Origin: CAVVIH01 sp963748295
GTDB lineage: Bacteria; Acidobacteriota; Vicinamibacteria; Vicinamibacterales; 2-12-FULL-66-21
Reading direction: 5' to 3'
NCBI GenBank assembly: GCA_963748295.1
Contig: CAVVIH010000004.1
Span: 434,001 to 498,000 of the forward strand
Length of the DNA stretch: 64,000 nucleotides
This document shows, one piece after another, positions 16,273 to 27,312 of this stretch. Position 1 is the stretch's first letter. Each line of letters begins with the position of its first letter. A program made the translations under genes and the position numbers. The notes under the pieces were generated by a model. The model saw only the letters and a list, made by a program, of their open reading frames with translations. It had not been told where the DNA came from and ran no database searches.

Positions 16273-17502
16273 TTGCCCGACAAGCCATTCGAGCTGTTCA
16301 TCGCGCTGCGCTATCTGCTGGCCAGGCGGAAGCAGGCCTTCATCTCCCTGATTTCCCTGATCTCGGTCATCGGCGTGTCGGTCGGCGTGATGGCGCTGCT
16401 GATCGCGCTGGCGCTCATGACCGGTCTCCAGAGCGAGCTTCGCGATCGGCTGGTCGGGTCGGCCGCGCACGTCTATCTGTTCAAGGCCGGCGGCCTCGGC
16501 GACCTCAACGAGGAAGTAAAGAAGGTGCGCGCGCTGCCGGACGTCGTCGGCGCCGCGCCGGTGATGCTGGGGCTGGGAATCGCGCGGGCCGCGGACAAGG
16601 ACCTGCCGATCACGATGAAAGGCGTGCTTCCAGAGCTGGAAGCCACCGTCACCGAAGTCAGCAAGCGTCTCCAGGCCGGAAGCATGGAGGCGCTGAAGCC
16701 GGTCGATGGCCAGCCGCCGGGCATCCTGCTCGGCCGCGATCTTGCGGAAAAGCTCGGCGTGTACGTCGGCGACGGCGTCGAAGTGCTCACCGCCGAAGGC
16801 GTCCTCACCCCCTTCGGCATGATGCCCCGTACCCGTGTCTTCCGCGTCGTCGGCATCTTCAATCTCGGCTTGTACGAGTACGACTCGGCCTATGGCTTCG
16901 TCCATCTCGACGTTGCGGAGCGGATGTTCGGCCACTCCACGTCCAAGTTCATCGAGCTGAAGGTCGCCGACATGTTCAAGGCGCGCGAAGTGGCGGAGAG
17001 CATCCCCTCGCAGCTCGGCTCCGAGTATCAGGCGCAGGACTGGGCCGACATGAACAGCTCGCTCTTCAGCGCGCTCTGGCTCGAGAAGATGGCCATCTCG
17101 ATCACCATCGGCCTGATCGTCATGGTGGCGGCGCTCAACATCATCGCGTCGCTCATTCTTCTCGTCATGGAAAAGAGCCGCGACATCGCGATCCTGAAGA
17201 CGATGGGGTGTTCGGCGTCGAGCATCCGGCGCATCTTCGTGCTGCAGGGCCTGATCATCGGACTCGTCGGCACGACCGCGGGAGCGGTCGCCGGCACGGC
17301 CCTCATCTACGTGCTCGATCGCTTCAAGCTGATTCACGTCCCCATCGACGTCTACCAGATCTCCTACGTGCCGTTCCAACTCGAGCTCGTCGACTTCCTG
17401 GTCGTGGTCGCGGTCGCGATCCTGATCTGCTTTATCGCGACGATCTACCCGTCGCGCCAGGCGGCGAAGCTCGATCCCGCGCAGGCATTGCGGTATCAGT
17501 GA
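16273..17502 (+). CDS. lolC: lipoprotein-releasing ABC transporter permease (LolC/LolE family)
   Basis: 409 residues with the Lol permease layout. There is one N-terminal membrane span (FISLISLISVIGVSVGVMAL, about residues 23-42), a large periplasmic domain (about 45-270), and three C-terminal FtsX-type spans (near 275-300, 320-345 and 370-395). It ends with the coupling motif YPSRQAAKLDPAQALRY. With LolD it extracts mature outer-membrane lipoproteins from the inner membrane. The TTG start lies directly after the lysS stop, and the gene overlaps lolD by four bases. Only one permease gene is present, so a LolF-like homodimer rather than a LolC/LolE pair is likely. Confidence 0.92.
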   Translation: MPDKPFELFIALRYLLARRKQAFISLISLISVIGVSVGVMALLIALALMTGLQSELRDRLVGSAAHVYLFKAGGLGDLNEEVKKVRALPDVVGAAPVMLGLGIARAADKDLPITMKGVLPELEATVTEVSKRLQAGSMEALKPVDGQPPGILLGRDLAEKLGVYVGDGVEVLTAEGVLTPFGMMPRTRVFRVVGIFNLGLYEYDSAYGFVHLDVAERMFGHSTSKFIELKVADMFKAREVAESIPSQLGSEYQAQDWADMNSSLFSALWLEKMAISITIGLIVMVAALNIIASLILLVMEKSRDIAILKTMGCSASSIRRIFVLQGLIIGLVGTTAGAVAGTALIYVLDRFKLIHVPIDVYQISYVPFQLELVDFLVVVAVAILICFIATIYPSRQAAKLDPAQALRYQ

Positions 17503-18173
17503 GCACATTCATCGACGTCCGCGGCCTGTCGAAGAGCTACGCCGTGGGCACGCGGCAGCTGTCCGTCCTGCGGGACCTCGACCTGCAGATGGAGGCGGGG
17601 GAGATGCTCGCGGTGGTCGGCGCGTCAGGGGTGGGGAAGAGCACGCTGCTGCACGTGCTCGGCGGCCTGGACTCCCTGGATGCCGGCAGCGTGCGGATCG
17701 GCACCGCCGATCTGGGCGCATTGCCGGACGACGAGATCGTGAAGTTCAGGAACCGGCAGGTCGGGTTCGTGTTCCAGTTCCATCATCTGCTGCCCGAATT
17801 CACCGCGCTCGAGAACGCCGAGATGCCGCTGCGCATCGCCCGCCTGCCCGCGGCCGATCGCGCCCGCGCCGCGACGCTCCTGCAGCGGGTCGGGCTCGGT
17901 GAGCGCCTGGAACATCGGCCGGGCATGCTGTCGGGCGGCGAACAACAGCGCGTTGCGATTGCCCGGGCGCTGGTGATGGACCCCGCGCTGCTGCTCGCCG
18001 ACGAGCCCACCGGGGACCTCGACGAGCACACCGCCGACTCGCTGCACGCGCTGCTGAGGGAAATGCACCGCGAGCGCGGGCTGACGTCGGTGATTGCGAC
18101 GCACAACCCACGCCTTGCGGCGGCGTGTGACAGAGTCCTCCGCCTCGAGGACGGGAAGTTGAAGCCTGCCTAG
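17499..18173 (+). CDS. lolD: lipoprotein-releasing ABC transporter ATPase LolD
   Basis: 224-residue ABC ATPase, normal for LolD/MacB-type subunits. Walker A GASGVGKST is at 41-49, the Q-loop is in VGFVFQFHHLLPEFTALEN (88-106), the signature LSGGEQQ at 144-150, Walker B LLLADEP at 164-170 with GDLD following, and the switch His in THNP near 200. FQFHHLLPEF is typical of LolD. The GTG start overlaps the permease stop, so the two subunits are coupled. The gene ends convergently, overlapping the next gene by four bases on the opposite strand. Confidence 0.93.
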   Translation: MSTFIDVRGLSKSYAVGTRQLSVLRDLDLQMEAGEMLAVVGASGVGKSTLLHVLGGLDSLDAGSVRIGTADLGALPDDEIVKFRNRQVGFVFQFHHLLPEFTALENAEMPLRIARLPAADRARAATLLQRVGLGERLEHRPGMLSGGEQQRVAIARALVMDPALLLADEPTGDLDEHTADSLHALLREMHRERGLTSVIATHNPRLAAACDRVLRLEDGKLKPA

Positions 18174-19348
18174 CCCCAGCGAGGCTGCTCGTCGGGGTTG
18201 ATGCCGAGCGACAGCTTCGCGACGAGCTCGTGGGAGAGCAGCGGATTGGCCGGGTGGAAGCGGCCGGCGCGGCAGTCGCGGAAGAGCCGTTCGAGCTCGC
18301 TCTTCTTGAACATCCCGAACCCGCCCGACAGATCCATCGCCAGGTCGAGCACGCGCCAGGCGCCGGTCACCGCATTGTGCTTGGCGGCGACGAGCTTGAC
18401 CGGCCAGGGCACGCCGGGATCGACGCCGTTGGACCAGTCCTGGGCGACGCTTTCGAGCTGCGGCCCGATCGCTTCGAGCTGCATGACCATCTCGGCGACG
18501 CCGTGCTGCACTTCGGGGTGATAGGCCATCGACCGCGTCAGGCCGAGCGATCCCTTGGCTTTCACCGTCTCCAGGATCAGATCGCGGGCGCGCAGCGCGA
18601 GGCCGTAGTAGACGTTGCCAAAATTCATCAGCGCCCAGGCGAAGATGCCCAGCACGAACCCATCCATGCCGCCCGCCCCGGCGGGGATAACGCGCGCGAC
18701 GTATTTGTCGGGCACGAACGCGTTGTCGAGCACGGTGTCGTCGCTGCGGGTCGCGCGCATGCCGAGCACGTCCCACGTCTCCTTGACGGTTACCCCGGCG
18801 GTGCCGCGCGGAATGAACCCGTGCACGATCTTCGGCGCCGACGGATCGCTGACATCCATGCCGTGCACCCCCAACCGCGTCCACACGGGCGTGAGGCTGC
18901 CGAACGACTTGCGGCCGGTAAACGTCCAGCCGCCGTCGACGCGCTTCGCGGTCGTGGTCGAGAGCAGCAGGGGAAGGTCGTTGCCGGTTTCGGCATGGCC
19001 GGCCGCGAACACTTCGCCGGCGGCGGCCTCCTTCAGCAGCCATTCGACCGATTTATCACCGGCACGCCACAGATCGGCGCACAGCCCGACCCAGTAGGTG
19101 TGCATGTTGGTGCCGAGCGCGGTGGCCGGCGCGTAGCCGGCGACGCGGCGCGTCTCGCGCGCCACCTCGGCGAGCTTGAAGCCGAGCCCCCCGAGCTCGC
19201 GCGGGATCGCCATGCGCAGGTACCCGTGCGAGCGCAGGTCCTCGAAGTCCTCATGGAAGAACTTGTTGTCGCGGTCGTAGCCGGCGGCACGCGACCGGAA
19301 AGTTTCGAGCGTGGATTCCGGAATGATTCCCACCGTAGCGACGGACAT
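18170..19348 (-). CDS. acyl-CoA dehydrogenase-like flavoprotein lacking the usual catalytic Glu
   Basis: 392 residues from ATG at 19348, chosen because gaggaggcc (complement of 19351-19359) is a strong ribosome site and the family N-terminus begins here. The frame stays open upstream only through repeat sequence. The fold is acyl-CoA dehydrogenase (PRELGGLGFKLAEVARETRR, AAGHAETGNDLPLL, GGWTFTGRKSFGSLTP, GMRATRSDDTVLDNAFVP). Where the C-terminal catalytic EGT motif should be, it reads CRAGRFHPANPLLSHEL. That resembles the subgroup related to flavin monooxygenases (DszC/HsaA-like) or dehydrogenases using another base. Substrate unknown. It is a single gene, convergent with lolD. Confidence 0.82.
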   Translation of the reverse strand: MSVATVGIIPESTLETFRSRAAGYDRDNKFFHEDFEDLRSHGYLRMAIPRELGGLGFKLAEVARETRRVAGYAPATALGTNMHTYWVGLCADLWRAGDKSVEWLLKEAAAGEVFAAGHAETGNDLPLLLSTTTAKRVDGGWTFTGRKSFGSLTPVWTRLGVHGMDVSDPSAPKIVHGFIPRGTAGVTVKETWDVLGMRATRSDDTVLDNAFVPDKYVARVIPAGAGGMDGFVLGIFAWALMNFGNVYYGLALRARDLILETVKAKGSLGLTRSMAYHPEVQHGVAEMVMQLEAIGPQLESVAQDWSNGVDPGVPWPVKLVAAKHNAVTGAWRVLDLAMDLSGGFGMFKKSELERLFRDCRAGRFHPANPLLSHELVAKLSLGINPDEQPRWG

Positions 19349-19733
19349 CGGGGCCTCCTCGAATTGCAGGTTGCGGATTGCAGACTGCAGACTGGGGATT
19401 GCAGACTGCGGATTGTAGATGGAAGTGTGCGGATTGGAAACAGGGAGAACCCCTAGTGCCAGTTCGGCGTCATACCTATTACCTGCCAAGCCTGCTCTGT
19501 CGTCACGGTTGCTCGGAATTGCCGAGCCGTCGAGCGCCTGTCGCGCCGACGGTCGCTCCGGGTCCAAGACGCGAAGGTGGAGTGTCGTTTTTACTCGGGC
19601 TATTCCTCGCGCGGCGTTCGTCCGACTAAATGCCGTAGAGAGGCTCACTTAGCCCCAATAAAAGTTGGCCCAGTGTGGGCTTTGACTTATAATTGAGAGC
19701 AGACGATCCCCACCGTTTTCCATAGGTAACCGG
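19349..19733. other. intergenic region between divergent genes: F2 repeat, unexplained middle, clpC promoter
   Basis: 19363-19440 is F2 repeat ('attgcagactgcagactg' units), read on the minus strand as the leader of the flavoprotein gene. From 19441 to about 19660 I see no gene, clear hairpin or repeat. 19665-19693 holds the clpC promoter, and a GGTAACCGG sequence precedes the clpC ATG. Confidence 0.6.
19665..19693 (+). promoter_or_regulatory. sigma-70-type promoter of clpC
   Basis: A perfect TATAAT (19688-19693) is preceded by exactly 17 bp and TTGGCC (19665-19670, four of six matches to TTGACA). The predicted start lies near 19700, giving a leader of about 34 nt before the clpC ATG at 19734. 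No CtsR- or HAIR-type dyad is evident around it. Confidence 0.6.
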
Positions 19734-22169
<2,436 letters not shown>

Positions 22170-22196
22170 GACGTCCAAAATCCAGTAAACTCATGG

Positions 22197-22236
22197 CTTG
22201 GCTTCGTCACGGACCTTCGGTCCGTGACGAGGCAAG
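22197..22236. terminator. strong GC-rich hairpin after clpC
   Basis: TCGTCACGGACC (22204-22215) pairs perfectly with GGTCCGTGACGA (22219-22230) around a TTC loop. Further pairing out to 22197 and 22236 has one bulge, giving about 18 bp in total. No T-run follows, so it could be a Rho-assisted terminator or an mRNA 3'-end stabiliser; the closing CC-TTC-GG loop is unusually stable. Confidence 0.5.
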
Positions 22237-22312
22237 CTATCAGCCATCAGCTGACAGCCGACAGCCATCTGTCAGAGCTGATAGCTGATAGCTGACAGCT
22301 GAAAGCCGTCAC
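22237..22312. repeat. family F4 repeat hairpin (TCAGCT / AGCTGA type) before bamA
   Basis: Left arm 'atcagccatcagctgacagc', right arm 'agctgatagctgatagctga'. It is one of six F4 elements in the window (also at 25075-25145, 32882-32937, 43712-43803, 47984-48076 and 63056-63130). Confidence 0.75.
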
Positions 22313-22329
22313 GCAAAGACTCTTTTCCT

Positions 22330-25074
22330 ATGTTTTTGGCAGTTCTCTCGCTCGTGGCCGCAATGGGTGCCGCACCGGGGCAGGTGCAGGCGCCGGTGGC
22401 CCAGCCGCCAGCGGTCCAGGCACCGGCGGTCGAAGCGCCCCAGGGGGCCAGGCCGCTCCCGACCACCATCTGCGATTTGACCGTCCCGGCCCCTTCGTCC
22501 CTGCCGCCTGCCGGCACGCCGCCGGTCGTCTATCAGATGATGCTCTGCTTCCAGAAGCAGGGCGGCACCCCGGTGGTCGAAGCCGGCACCTACCTGTACT
22601 ACATCCAGCTGCAGTCCCGGTTGAGCAACGCCTCCCAGAAGAACTGGGTGCCGTATGACGACGCGACCGAGCAGATCATCCGCGAGGACTTCAAGCGCCT
22701 GTGGGCGACGAACTTCCTCGACGATCTCGCGATCGAGACGCACGACGTGCGGTTCGACAACGGGGTGATCGGCAAGGTCGTGGTCTACAACATGGAGGAG
22801 CGTCAGCGCATCCGGATCGTCGACTACGAGGGCAACCAGAAAGTCGACCAGAACAAGATCGAAGAGCGGCTGAAGGAAAAGGGCGTCACGATCCGCGCCG
22901 ACACGTTCATCGACCCGGGCACGCTTCGCAGCGTGGCCGGCGCCGTGCGCGAGTTGTACGCCGAGGAAGGCTATCAGTTCGCCGAGGTGAAGCCGGAGAT
23001 CAAGGAGGTTCCGGGCGGACCGAAGCTGGTTCACATCACCTTCCACGTCACTGAAGGTCCCAAGGTCAAGATCCGCGACGTCGATTTCATTGGCAACGTC
23101 GAGGTGAAGGACGGCAAGCTCTCCGGCAAGATGAAGGAGAACAAGGCCAAGGGCTTCTTCGGCTTCATCACCGGCGGCGGGACCTACAAGGAAGACAAGT
23201 GGGCGGACGACGCGCAGGCGATCGAGGAGTACTACCGCGATCACGGCTACATCATGGCGCGCGTCGGCACGCCCGAAATGAAGGTCGTCGACGACTCCCA
23301 GGACGGCAGGACGCGCTGGGTGCAGCTCCAGATCCCGGTCACCGAAGGCAAGCGCTATCGCATCGGCAACTTCAATTTCGAAGGCAACAAGGTCGTCAAG
23401 TCCGAGGCGCTGCGTCCGCTCTTCAAGGTCGAAGAGGGCGACTACTACAGCCACAAGAAGATCACCAAGGCGTTCGAGAAGACGCGTGAGCTCTACGGCA
23501 TGGCCGGCTATTACGAGTTCACGCCGTTCCCCGATTTGAAGCCGCGGGACATGCCGGATCCGAACGCGAACCCGCAGGCCGGACCGGCGGCGCCGCCGCC
23601 GAAGACGGGCAACGGCAACGAGCCGCCGACCGTCGACGTCACCATTCGCATCGACGAAGGCGAGCAGTACTTCGTCAACCGCATCACCTTCGTCGGCAAC
23701 ACCACGACGCGCGATCACGTCGTCCGCCGCGAGATGAACCTCGTCGAAGCGGGCGTCTTCAACACCGAAGCGCTGAAGATGAGCATCAAGCGGCTCAATC
23801 AGCTTGGCTACTTCAAGCCGGTCGAGGGGGATGCGATCAGCGTCGAGAAGACGCCGAACGTGCAGAACCGCGTCGACGTCCAGTTCAAGCTCGAGGAGCA
23901 GAACCGGAACCAGCTGACGTTCGGCGCCGGCGTCTCGCAGTTCGACGGGTTCTTCGGTCAGTTGTCGTTCCAGACGTCGAACTTCCTGGGCCGCGGCGAA
24001 ACCTTCTCGGCGACGCTGCAGCAGGGCAATCGCGCGAAGAACTACCAGCTCGCGTTCACCGAGCCGTTCCTGTTCGACCGGCCGATGACCGCCGGCATCG
24101 ATCTCTACATCCGCGAGATCCGCTACGAGGGGCAGTTCACGCAGCAGTCCGCCGGCGGCAACGTGGTCTACGGCTTCCGCGTCTCGAATTACGCGCGGAT
24201 GTTCCTCAATTACAGCTACGAGAAAGTCCGGGTCAAGGACCTCAACCCGCTGTATCAGGATCCGCGCGTCCTGGCCGGCAATCCGTTCCTGCAGGACTCG
24301 CTGCTGATCGGCGAGGGTGGCGAGCGGACGGTCAGCAAGATCGGCCCGAGCTACGTCTTCAACACCGTCGACCACCCGATCTTCCCGCGCAGCGGCACGC
24401 GCTACACGTTCAACATGGACTTCGCGGGCATCGGCGGCAACGTCAACTTCATCAACCCGCGCGCCGAGGCGATCTGGTACGTGCCGCTCAACAACCGGAC
24501 GTCACTCGGCTTCCGCGTCCAGGGCGAGTACATCAGGCCGTTCGGGAGCACGACCGTGCTGCCGATCTTCGAGCGCCTGTTCCTGGGCGGCGAGTACAGC
24601 ATGCGCGGCTTCGACATCCGCACCGTGGGCCCGCGCGATCCGGCCACCGGCCTCGTCGTCGGCGGCAACAAGAGCATCCTGGCCAACGCGGAATACCTGA
24701 TCAACATTGCCGGTCCGGTCCGGCTGGTGCTGTTCTTCGACGCCGGCCAGGTCCGCAACAACGGCCAGAACTTCGCGTGGAAGGAAGACATCATCCAGTT
24801 CCGTCAGCCGGGCGCGCTGACGCCGTTCCCGGGCGATTTCTTCACCGTGCCGAACCCGTTCTCGAGCCCGTTCCACATCGAGCCGGAGGTCGTCGGCGAC
24901 CGCGACGCGTTCAAGACCTCGCTGGGCGCGGAGATCCGGTTTTTCATGCCGGTGCTGAACGTGCCGTTCCGCCTGATTTTCGCGATGAACCCGTCGCGCG
25001 GCGGCGTGCTCGACAACAACCTGCAGCCGGAGAAAGAATTCAAGTTCAGGTTCGCGGTGGGATCGACTTTCTAA
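22330..25074 (+). CDS. bamA: outer-membrane assembly factor BamA (Omp85)
   Basis: 914 residues. A signal sequence and Pro/Val/Ala-rich stretch (1-45) precede POTRA domains (about 100-500; for example VVYNMEERQRIRIVDYEGN, VKIRDVDFIGNVEVKDGKLS, YRIGNFNFEGNKVVKSEALR, YFVNRITFVGNTTTRDHVVR). A Pro-rich insert (PNANPQAGPAAPPPKTGNGN, near 413-432) interrupts the last POTRA boundary. The C-terminal 16-strand barrel includes the VRGF-like lid motif as MRGF (YSMRGFDIRT near 757-766) and ends in F (FAVGSTF). It folds barrel proteins into the outer membrane. skp and the lipid A genes follow, the usual envelope cluster. Confidence 0.95.
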   Translation: MFLAVLSLVAAMGAAPGQVQAPVAQPPAVQAPAVEAPQGARPLPTTICDLTVPAPSSLPPAGTPPVVYQMMLCFQKQGGTPVVEAGTYLYYIQLQSRLSNASQKNWVPYDDATEQIIREDFKRLWATNFLDDLAIETHDVRFDNGVIGKVVVYNMEERQRIRIVDYEGNQKVDQNKIEERLKEKGVTIRADTFIDPGTLRSVAGAVRELYAEEGYQFAEVKPEIKEVPGGPKLVHITFHVTEGPKVKIRDVDFIGNVEVKDGKLSGKMKENKAKGFFGFITGGGTYKEDKWADDAQAIEEYYRDHGYIMARVGTPEMKVVDDSQDGRTRWVQLQIPVTEGKRYRIGNFNFEGNKVVKSEALRPLFKVEEGDYYSHKKITKAFEKTRELYGMAGYYEFTPFPDLKPRDMPDPNANPQAGPAAPPPKTGNGNEPPTVDVTIRIDEGEQYFVNRITFVGNTTTRDHVVRREMNLVEAGVFNTEALKMSIKRLNQLGYFKPVEGDAISVEKTPNVQNRVDVQFKLEEQNRNQLTFGAGVSQFDGFFGQLSFQTSNFLGRGETFSATLQQGNRAKNYQLAFTEPFLFDRPMTAGIDLYIREIRYEGQFTQQSAGGNVVYGFRVSNYARMFLNYSYEKVRVKDLNPLYQDPRVLAGNPFLQDSLLIGEGGERTVSKIGPSYVFNTVDHPIFPRSGTRYTFNMDFAGIGGNVNFINPRAEAIWYVPLNNRTSLGFRVQGEYIRPFGSTTVLPIFERLFLGGEYSMRGFDIRTVGPRDPATGLVVGGNKSILANAEYLINIAGPVRLVLFFDAGQVRNNGQNFAWKEDIIQFRQPGALTPFPGDFFTVPNPFSSPFHIEPEVVGDRDAFKTSLGAEIRFFMPVLNVPFRLIFAMNPSRGGVLDNNLQPEKEFKFRFAVGSTF

Positions 25075-25145
25075 AGAGCTAACAGCTCTCAGTTTCAGCT
25101 GTCAGCGCCAGGCTGCCAGCACGCTGATGGCTGATAGCTGACGGC
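25075..25145. repeat. family F4 repeat hairpin between bamA and skp
   Basis: Left arm 'cagctctcagtttcagctgt', centre 'cagcgccaggctgccagcac', right arm 'gctgatggctgatagctgac'. It lies inside an apparent operon, so any hairpin would be in the mRNA between two coding regions. Confidence 0.75.
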
Positions 25146-25174
25146 TGACTGCTACATTGAAAGGATAGTTATTC

Positions 25175-25834
25175 ATGAGAGCGTTGAAGAGGTTGATAGT
25201 TATTGGCGCCATGGCGCTCGTGCTTTCGGCGGGACCGGCATTGGCCCAGACGCCGCCGCCGCCGACGAATCCGCCACAGAATCCGCCGGCCGGCCAGACG
25301 CCGCCGCCGACACCGCCTCCAGCGCTCACGCAGCCCCCGGCGGCTCCGCGCCCGTTCCCTGAAGGGGCGAAGATCGCCTACGTCGACCTGCAGCGCATCG
25401 CGCAGAACTCCGCCGAGGGCAAGGCCGCGGCGACCAAGATCCAGGCGCTCCAGAAACAGAAGCTGGGCGAGATTCAGGAGAAGAGCAAGCAGGTCGAGGA
25501 GCTGCGGAAGAAGCTCGACCAGGGCGGCACCGTGCTGAGCGACTCGGCCCGCGGGCAGATCGAAAAGGACATCGACCGCACCAGCCGCGAGCTGCAGTTC
25601 ATGCAGCAGAACGCCCAGGCCGAGGCCGAAGGGCTCGAACGCGAGCTGAACGCCGAGTTCCAGCGCAAGCTGAATCCGATCCTCGAGCAGGTCGGCAAGG
25701 AAAAGGGCCTGCTGATGCTGTTCAGCATCCGCGACAACGGAGCGGTCTGGGCCGACACCGGTCTCGACCTGTCCGAGGAAGTCATCAAGCGCTTCGACGC
25801 CGCGACCAAGGCGGCGCCGGCGAAGAAGGAATAG
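25175..25834 (+). CDS. skp: Skp/OmpH-family periplasmic chaperone
   Basis: 219 residues. The signal peptide (LIVIGAMALVLSAGPALA, cleaved near residue 25) is followed by an unusually long Pro/Thr-rich segment (about 26-60), then the OmpH domain beginning KIAYVDLQRIAQNSAEGKAA. Long charged helices (about 85-175) form the tentacles that hold unfolded outer-membrane proteins on their way to BamA. The C-terminal LFSIRDNGAVWADTGLDLSEEVIKRFD is typical of the family. An aaagga ribosome site lies at 25159-25164. It is downstream of bamA and upstream of fabZ-lpxA as in many Gram-negatives, but lpxD, normally next, is missing. Confidence 0.9.
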   Translation: MRALKRLIVIGAMALVLSAGPALAQTPPPPTNPPQNPPAGQTPPPTPPPALTQPPAAPRPFPEGAKIAYVDLQRIAQNSAEGKAAATKIQALQKQKLGEIQEKSKQVEELRKKLDQGGTVLSDSARGQIEKDIDRTSRELQFMQQNAQAEAEGLERELNAEFQRKLNPILEQVGKEKGLLMLFSIRDNGAVWADTGLDLSEEVIKRFDAATKAAPAKKE

Positions 25835-25837
25835 TCT

Positions 25838-25940
25838 CGGCGACTCGGGAGCTCGGGCGCTCGGATGTCAGCCCGATCCATGAACGCCCGAACGTCCCGA
25901 GCGCCCGAGCGCCCGAGTCCCGAGCCCCGAGTGATAAACT
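25838..25940. repeat. family F6 repeat hairpin (CTCGGGCGCTCG / CGAGCGCCCGAG type)
   Basis: Left arm units 'ctcgggagctcgggcgctcg' (about 25843-25863) and right arm units 'cgagcgcccgagcgcccgag' (about 25898-25920) fill the gap between skp and fabZ-lpxA. The related copy is at 42881-42940. Confidence 0.7.
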
Positions 25941-25948
25941 CCCCTCGC

Positions 25949-27214
25949 GTGTCCATCAACATCCCCGAGGCCATCGATCGACTCTGTTACCGCTATCCGT
26001 CCGCGCTGGTGGATGCGGTCGTCGAGCATGACCCCGGGCGCCGGATCGTCGCGGTCAAGAACGTGACGGTCAGCGAGGACTTCTTCCAGGGCCATTTCCC
26101 CGGGACGCCGCTGATGCCGGGCGTGCTGATGATCGAGACGCTGGCGCAGGTCGCGACGGTGCTGCTCGTCGACACCGCGAGCGGGAAGCCGGTGGGCGCT
26201 GCGTATCTGCGCGGCGTCGACAACGCGAAGTTCAGGCGGCAGGTGGTGCCCGGAGACCGGCTGCAGCTCGAGGTCTCGATTGCCGCGCGGCGGGCCAGGC
26301 TCGCTCGTGCGCACGCGGTCGCGTCAATCGACGGCGGCGTCGTCGCCGAGGCTCAGCTGCTGATGGGGCTGGTGCCGCTGCCGACGTCAGGCGATCGGGC
26401 GGGCGCGGACATCCACCCGTCGGCGATCGTGCATCCGGGCGCGCAAATCGGCGAGGGCACCATCGTCGGTCCGTTCGTGACGATTGGCGAGCATGTGCGG
26501 ATCGGCCGCAACTGCCGGATCGGCCCGTCGTCGGTCATCGACGGCTGGACGGAGCTCGGCGACGGCAACGAGATCTTCCCGATGGCGTCAATCGGGCTGA
26601 TCCCGCAGGACCTGAAGTTCGGCGGCGAGCCGACGCGCCTGACGATCGGCCATCGCAACGTGATTCGCGAGTTCGTGACGATCCACCGCGGCACCGCCGG
26701 CGGCGGCGGGATCACGCGCATCGGCGACCACAATCTGTTCATGGCCTACGCGCACGTCGCGCACGACTGCCAGGTCGGCAGCGAAACGATCTTCGCGAAC
26801 GGCGCGACGCTGGCCGGGCACGTGCTGGTCGAGGACCACGCCACCGTGGGCGCCTTCTCCGGCGTCCATCAGTACTGCCGTGTCGGCCGCCACGCGTTCA
26901 TCGGCGGCTATTCGGTGGTGACGAAGGATGCGCTGCCGTTCTGCAAGACCGTCGGCAACCGGGCGAGGATTTACGGCATCAACACCATCGGCTTGACCCG
27001 CCGCAGGTTCGCGCCCGACGCCATCGCCAAGCTGAAGCGCGCCTTCCGCTTCCTGCTGCACTCCAACACCAGCCGCGCGCTGGCGCAGATCGAACGCGAC
27101 CCGTCGCTCCAGTGCGACGAGGTCCGCTACCTGGTCGACTTCATCAAGACATCGAGCCGGGGAGTGGGACTCAGACGACCGAGTCGACGGCTCGAAGAGG
27201 TGCTGGAGGAATAA
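25949..27214 (+). CDS. lpxA: bifunctional FabZ-LpxA fusion: hydroxyacyl-ACP dehydratase plus UDP-GlcNAc acyltransferase
   Basis: 421 residues from GTG 25949; an earlier in-frame start at 25865 would lie in repeat sequence. Residues 1-145 are a FabZ hot-dog domain with the catalytic His49 in FQGHFPG and Glu63 in GVLMIETLAQ. It dehydrates 3-hydroxyacyl-ACP. Residues 155-421 are a complete LpxA left-handed beta-helix (hexapeptide repeats from DIHPSAIVHPGAQIG). IGLIPQDLKFGGEPTRLTIG, FVTIHRGTAGGGG and YAHVAHDC (His269/His272) mark acylation of UDP-GlcNAc, the first lipid A step. Both use 3-hydroxyacyl-ACP, so fusion places the competing branch-point activities in one polypeptide. Known fusions of this kind include LpxC-FabZ in Bacteroidetes; FabZ-LpxA is less familiar to me. 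Confidence 0.92.
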   Translation: MSINIPEAIDRLCYRYPSALVDAVVEHDPGRRIVAVKNVTVSEDFFQGHFPGTPLMPGVLMIETLAQVATVLLVDTASGKPVGAAYLRGVDNAKFRRQVVPGDRLQLEVSIAARRARLARAHAVASIDGGVVAEAQLLMGLVPLPTSGDRAGADIHPSAIVHPGAQIGEGTIVGPFVTIGEHVRIGRNCRIGPSSVIDGWTELGDGNEIFPMASIGLIPQDLKFGGEPTRLTIGHRNVIREFVTIHRGTAGGGGITRIGDHNLFMAYAHVAHDCQVGSETIFANGATLAGHVLVEDHATVGAFSGVHQYCRVGRHAFIGGYSVVTKDALPFCKTVGNRARIYGINTIGLTRRRFAPDAIAKLKRAFRFLLHSNTSRALAQIERDPSLQCDEVRYLVDFIKTSSRGVGLRRPSRRLEEVLEE

Positions 27215-27312
27215 CTCCCAAAGGATCCAACTCCCAACTCCCAAAAAGACCAAGCCCTCAGACGGGGGTCCGGGTGTTTTGGGAATTGGAAGTTGGTTTT
27301 TTTGGGAGTTGT
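27215..27312. repeat. family F5 repeat hairpin (AACTCCCAA / TTGGGAGTT type)
   Basis: Left arm has 'aactcccaactcccaaaaag', right arm 'ttttgggaattggaagttgg' and 'ttttttgggagttg'. It sits between convergent genes, where it could act as a bidirectional terminator; T-runs (27296-27303) and A-runs flank the arms. Confidence 0.7.

Noticed and set aside
14760..18173. An apparent 1137-residue LysS-LolD fusion protein
   Set aside because: A one-base insertion near 16088 takes lysS out of frame and the frame happens to stay open across lolC until it meets the real lolD. The native lysS end, lolC and lolD are all visible in their own frames.
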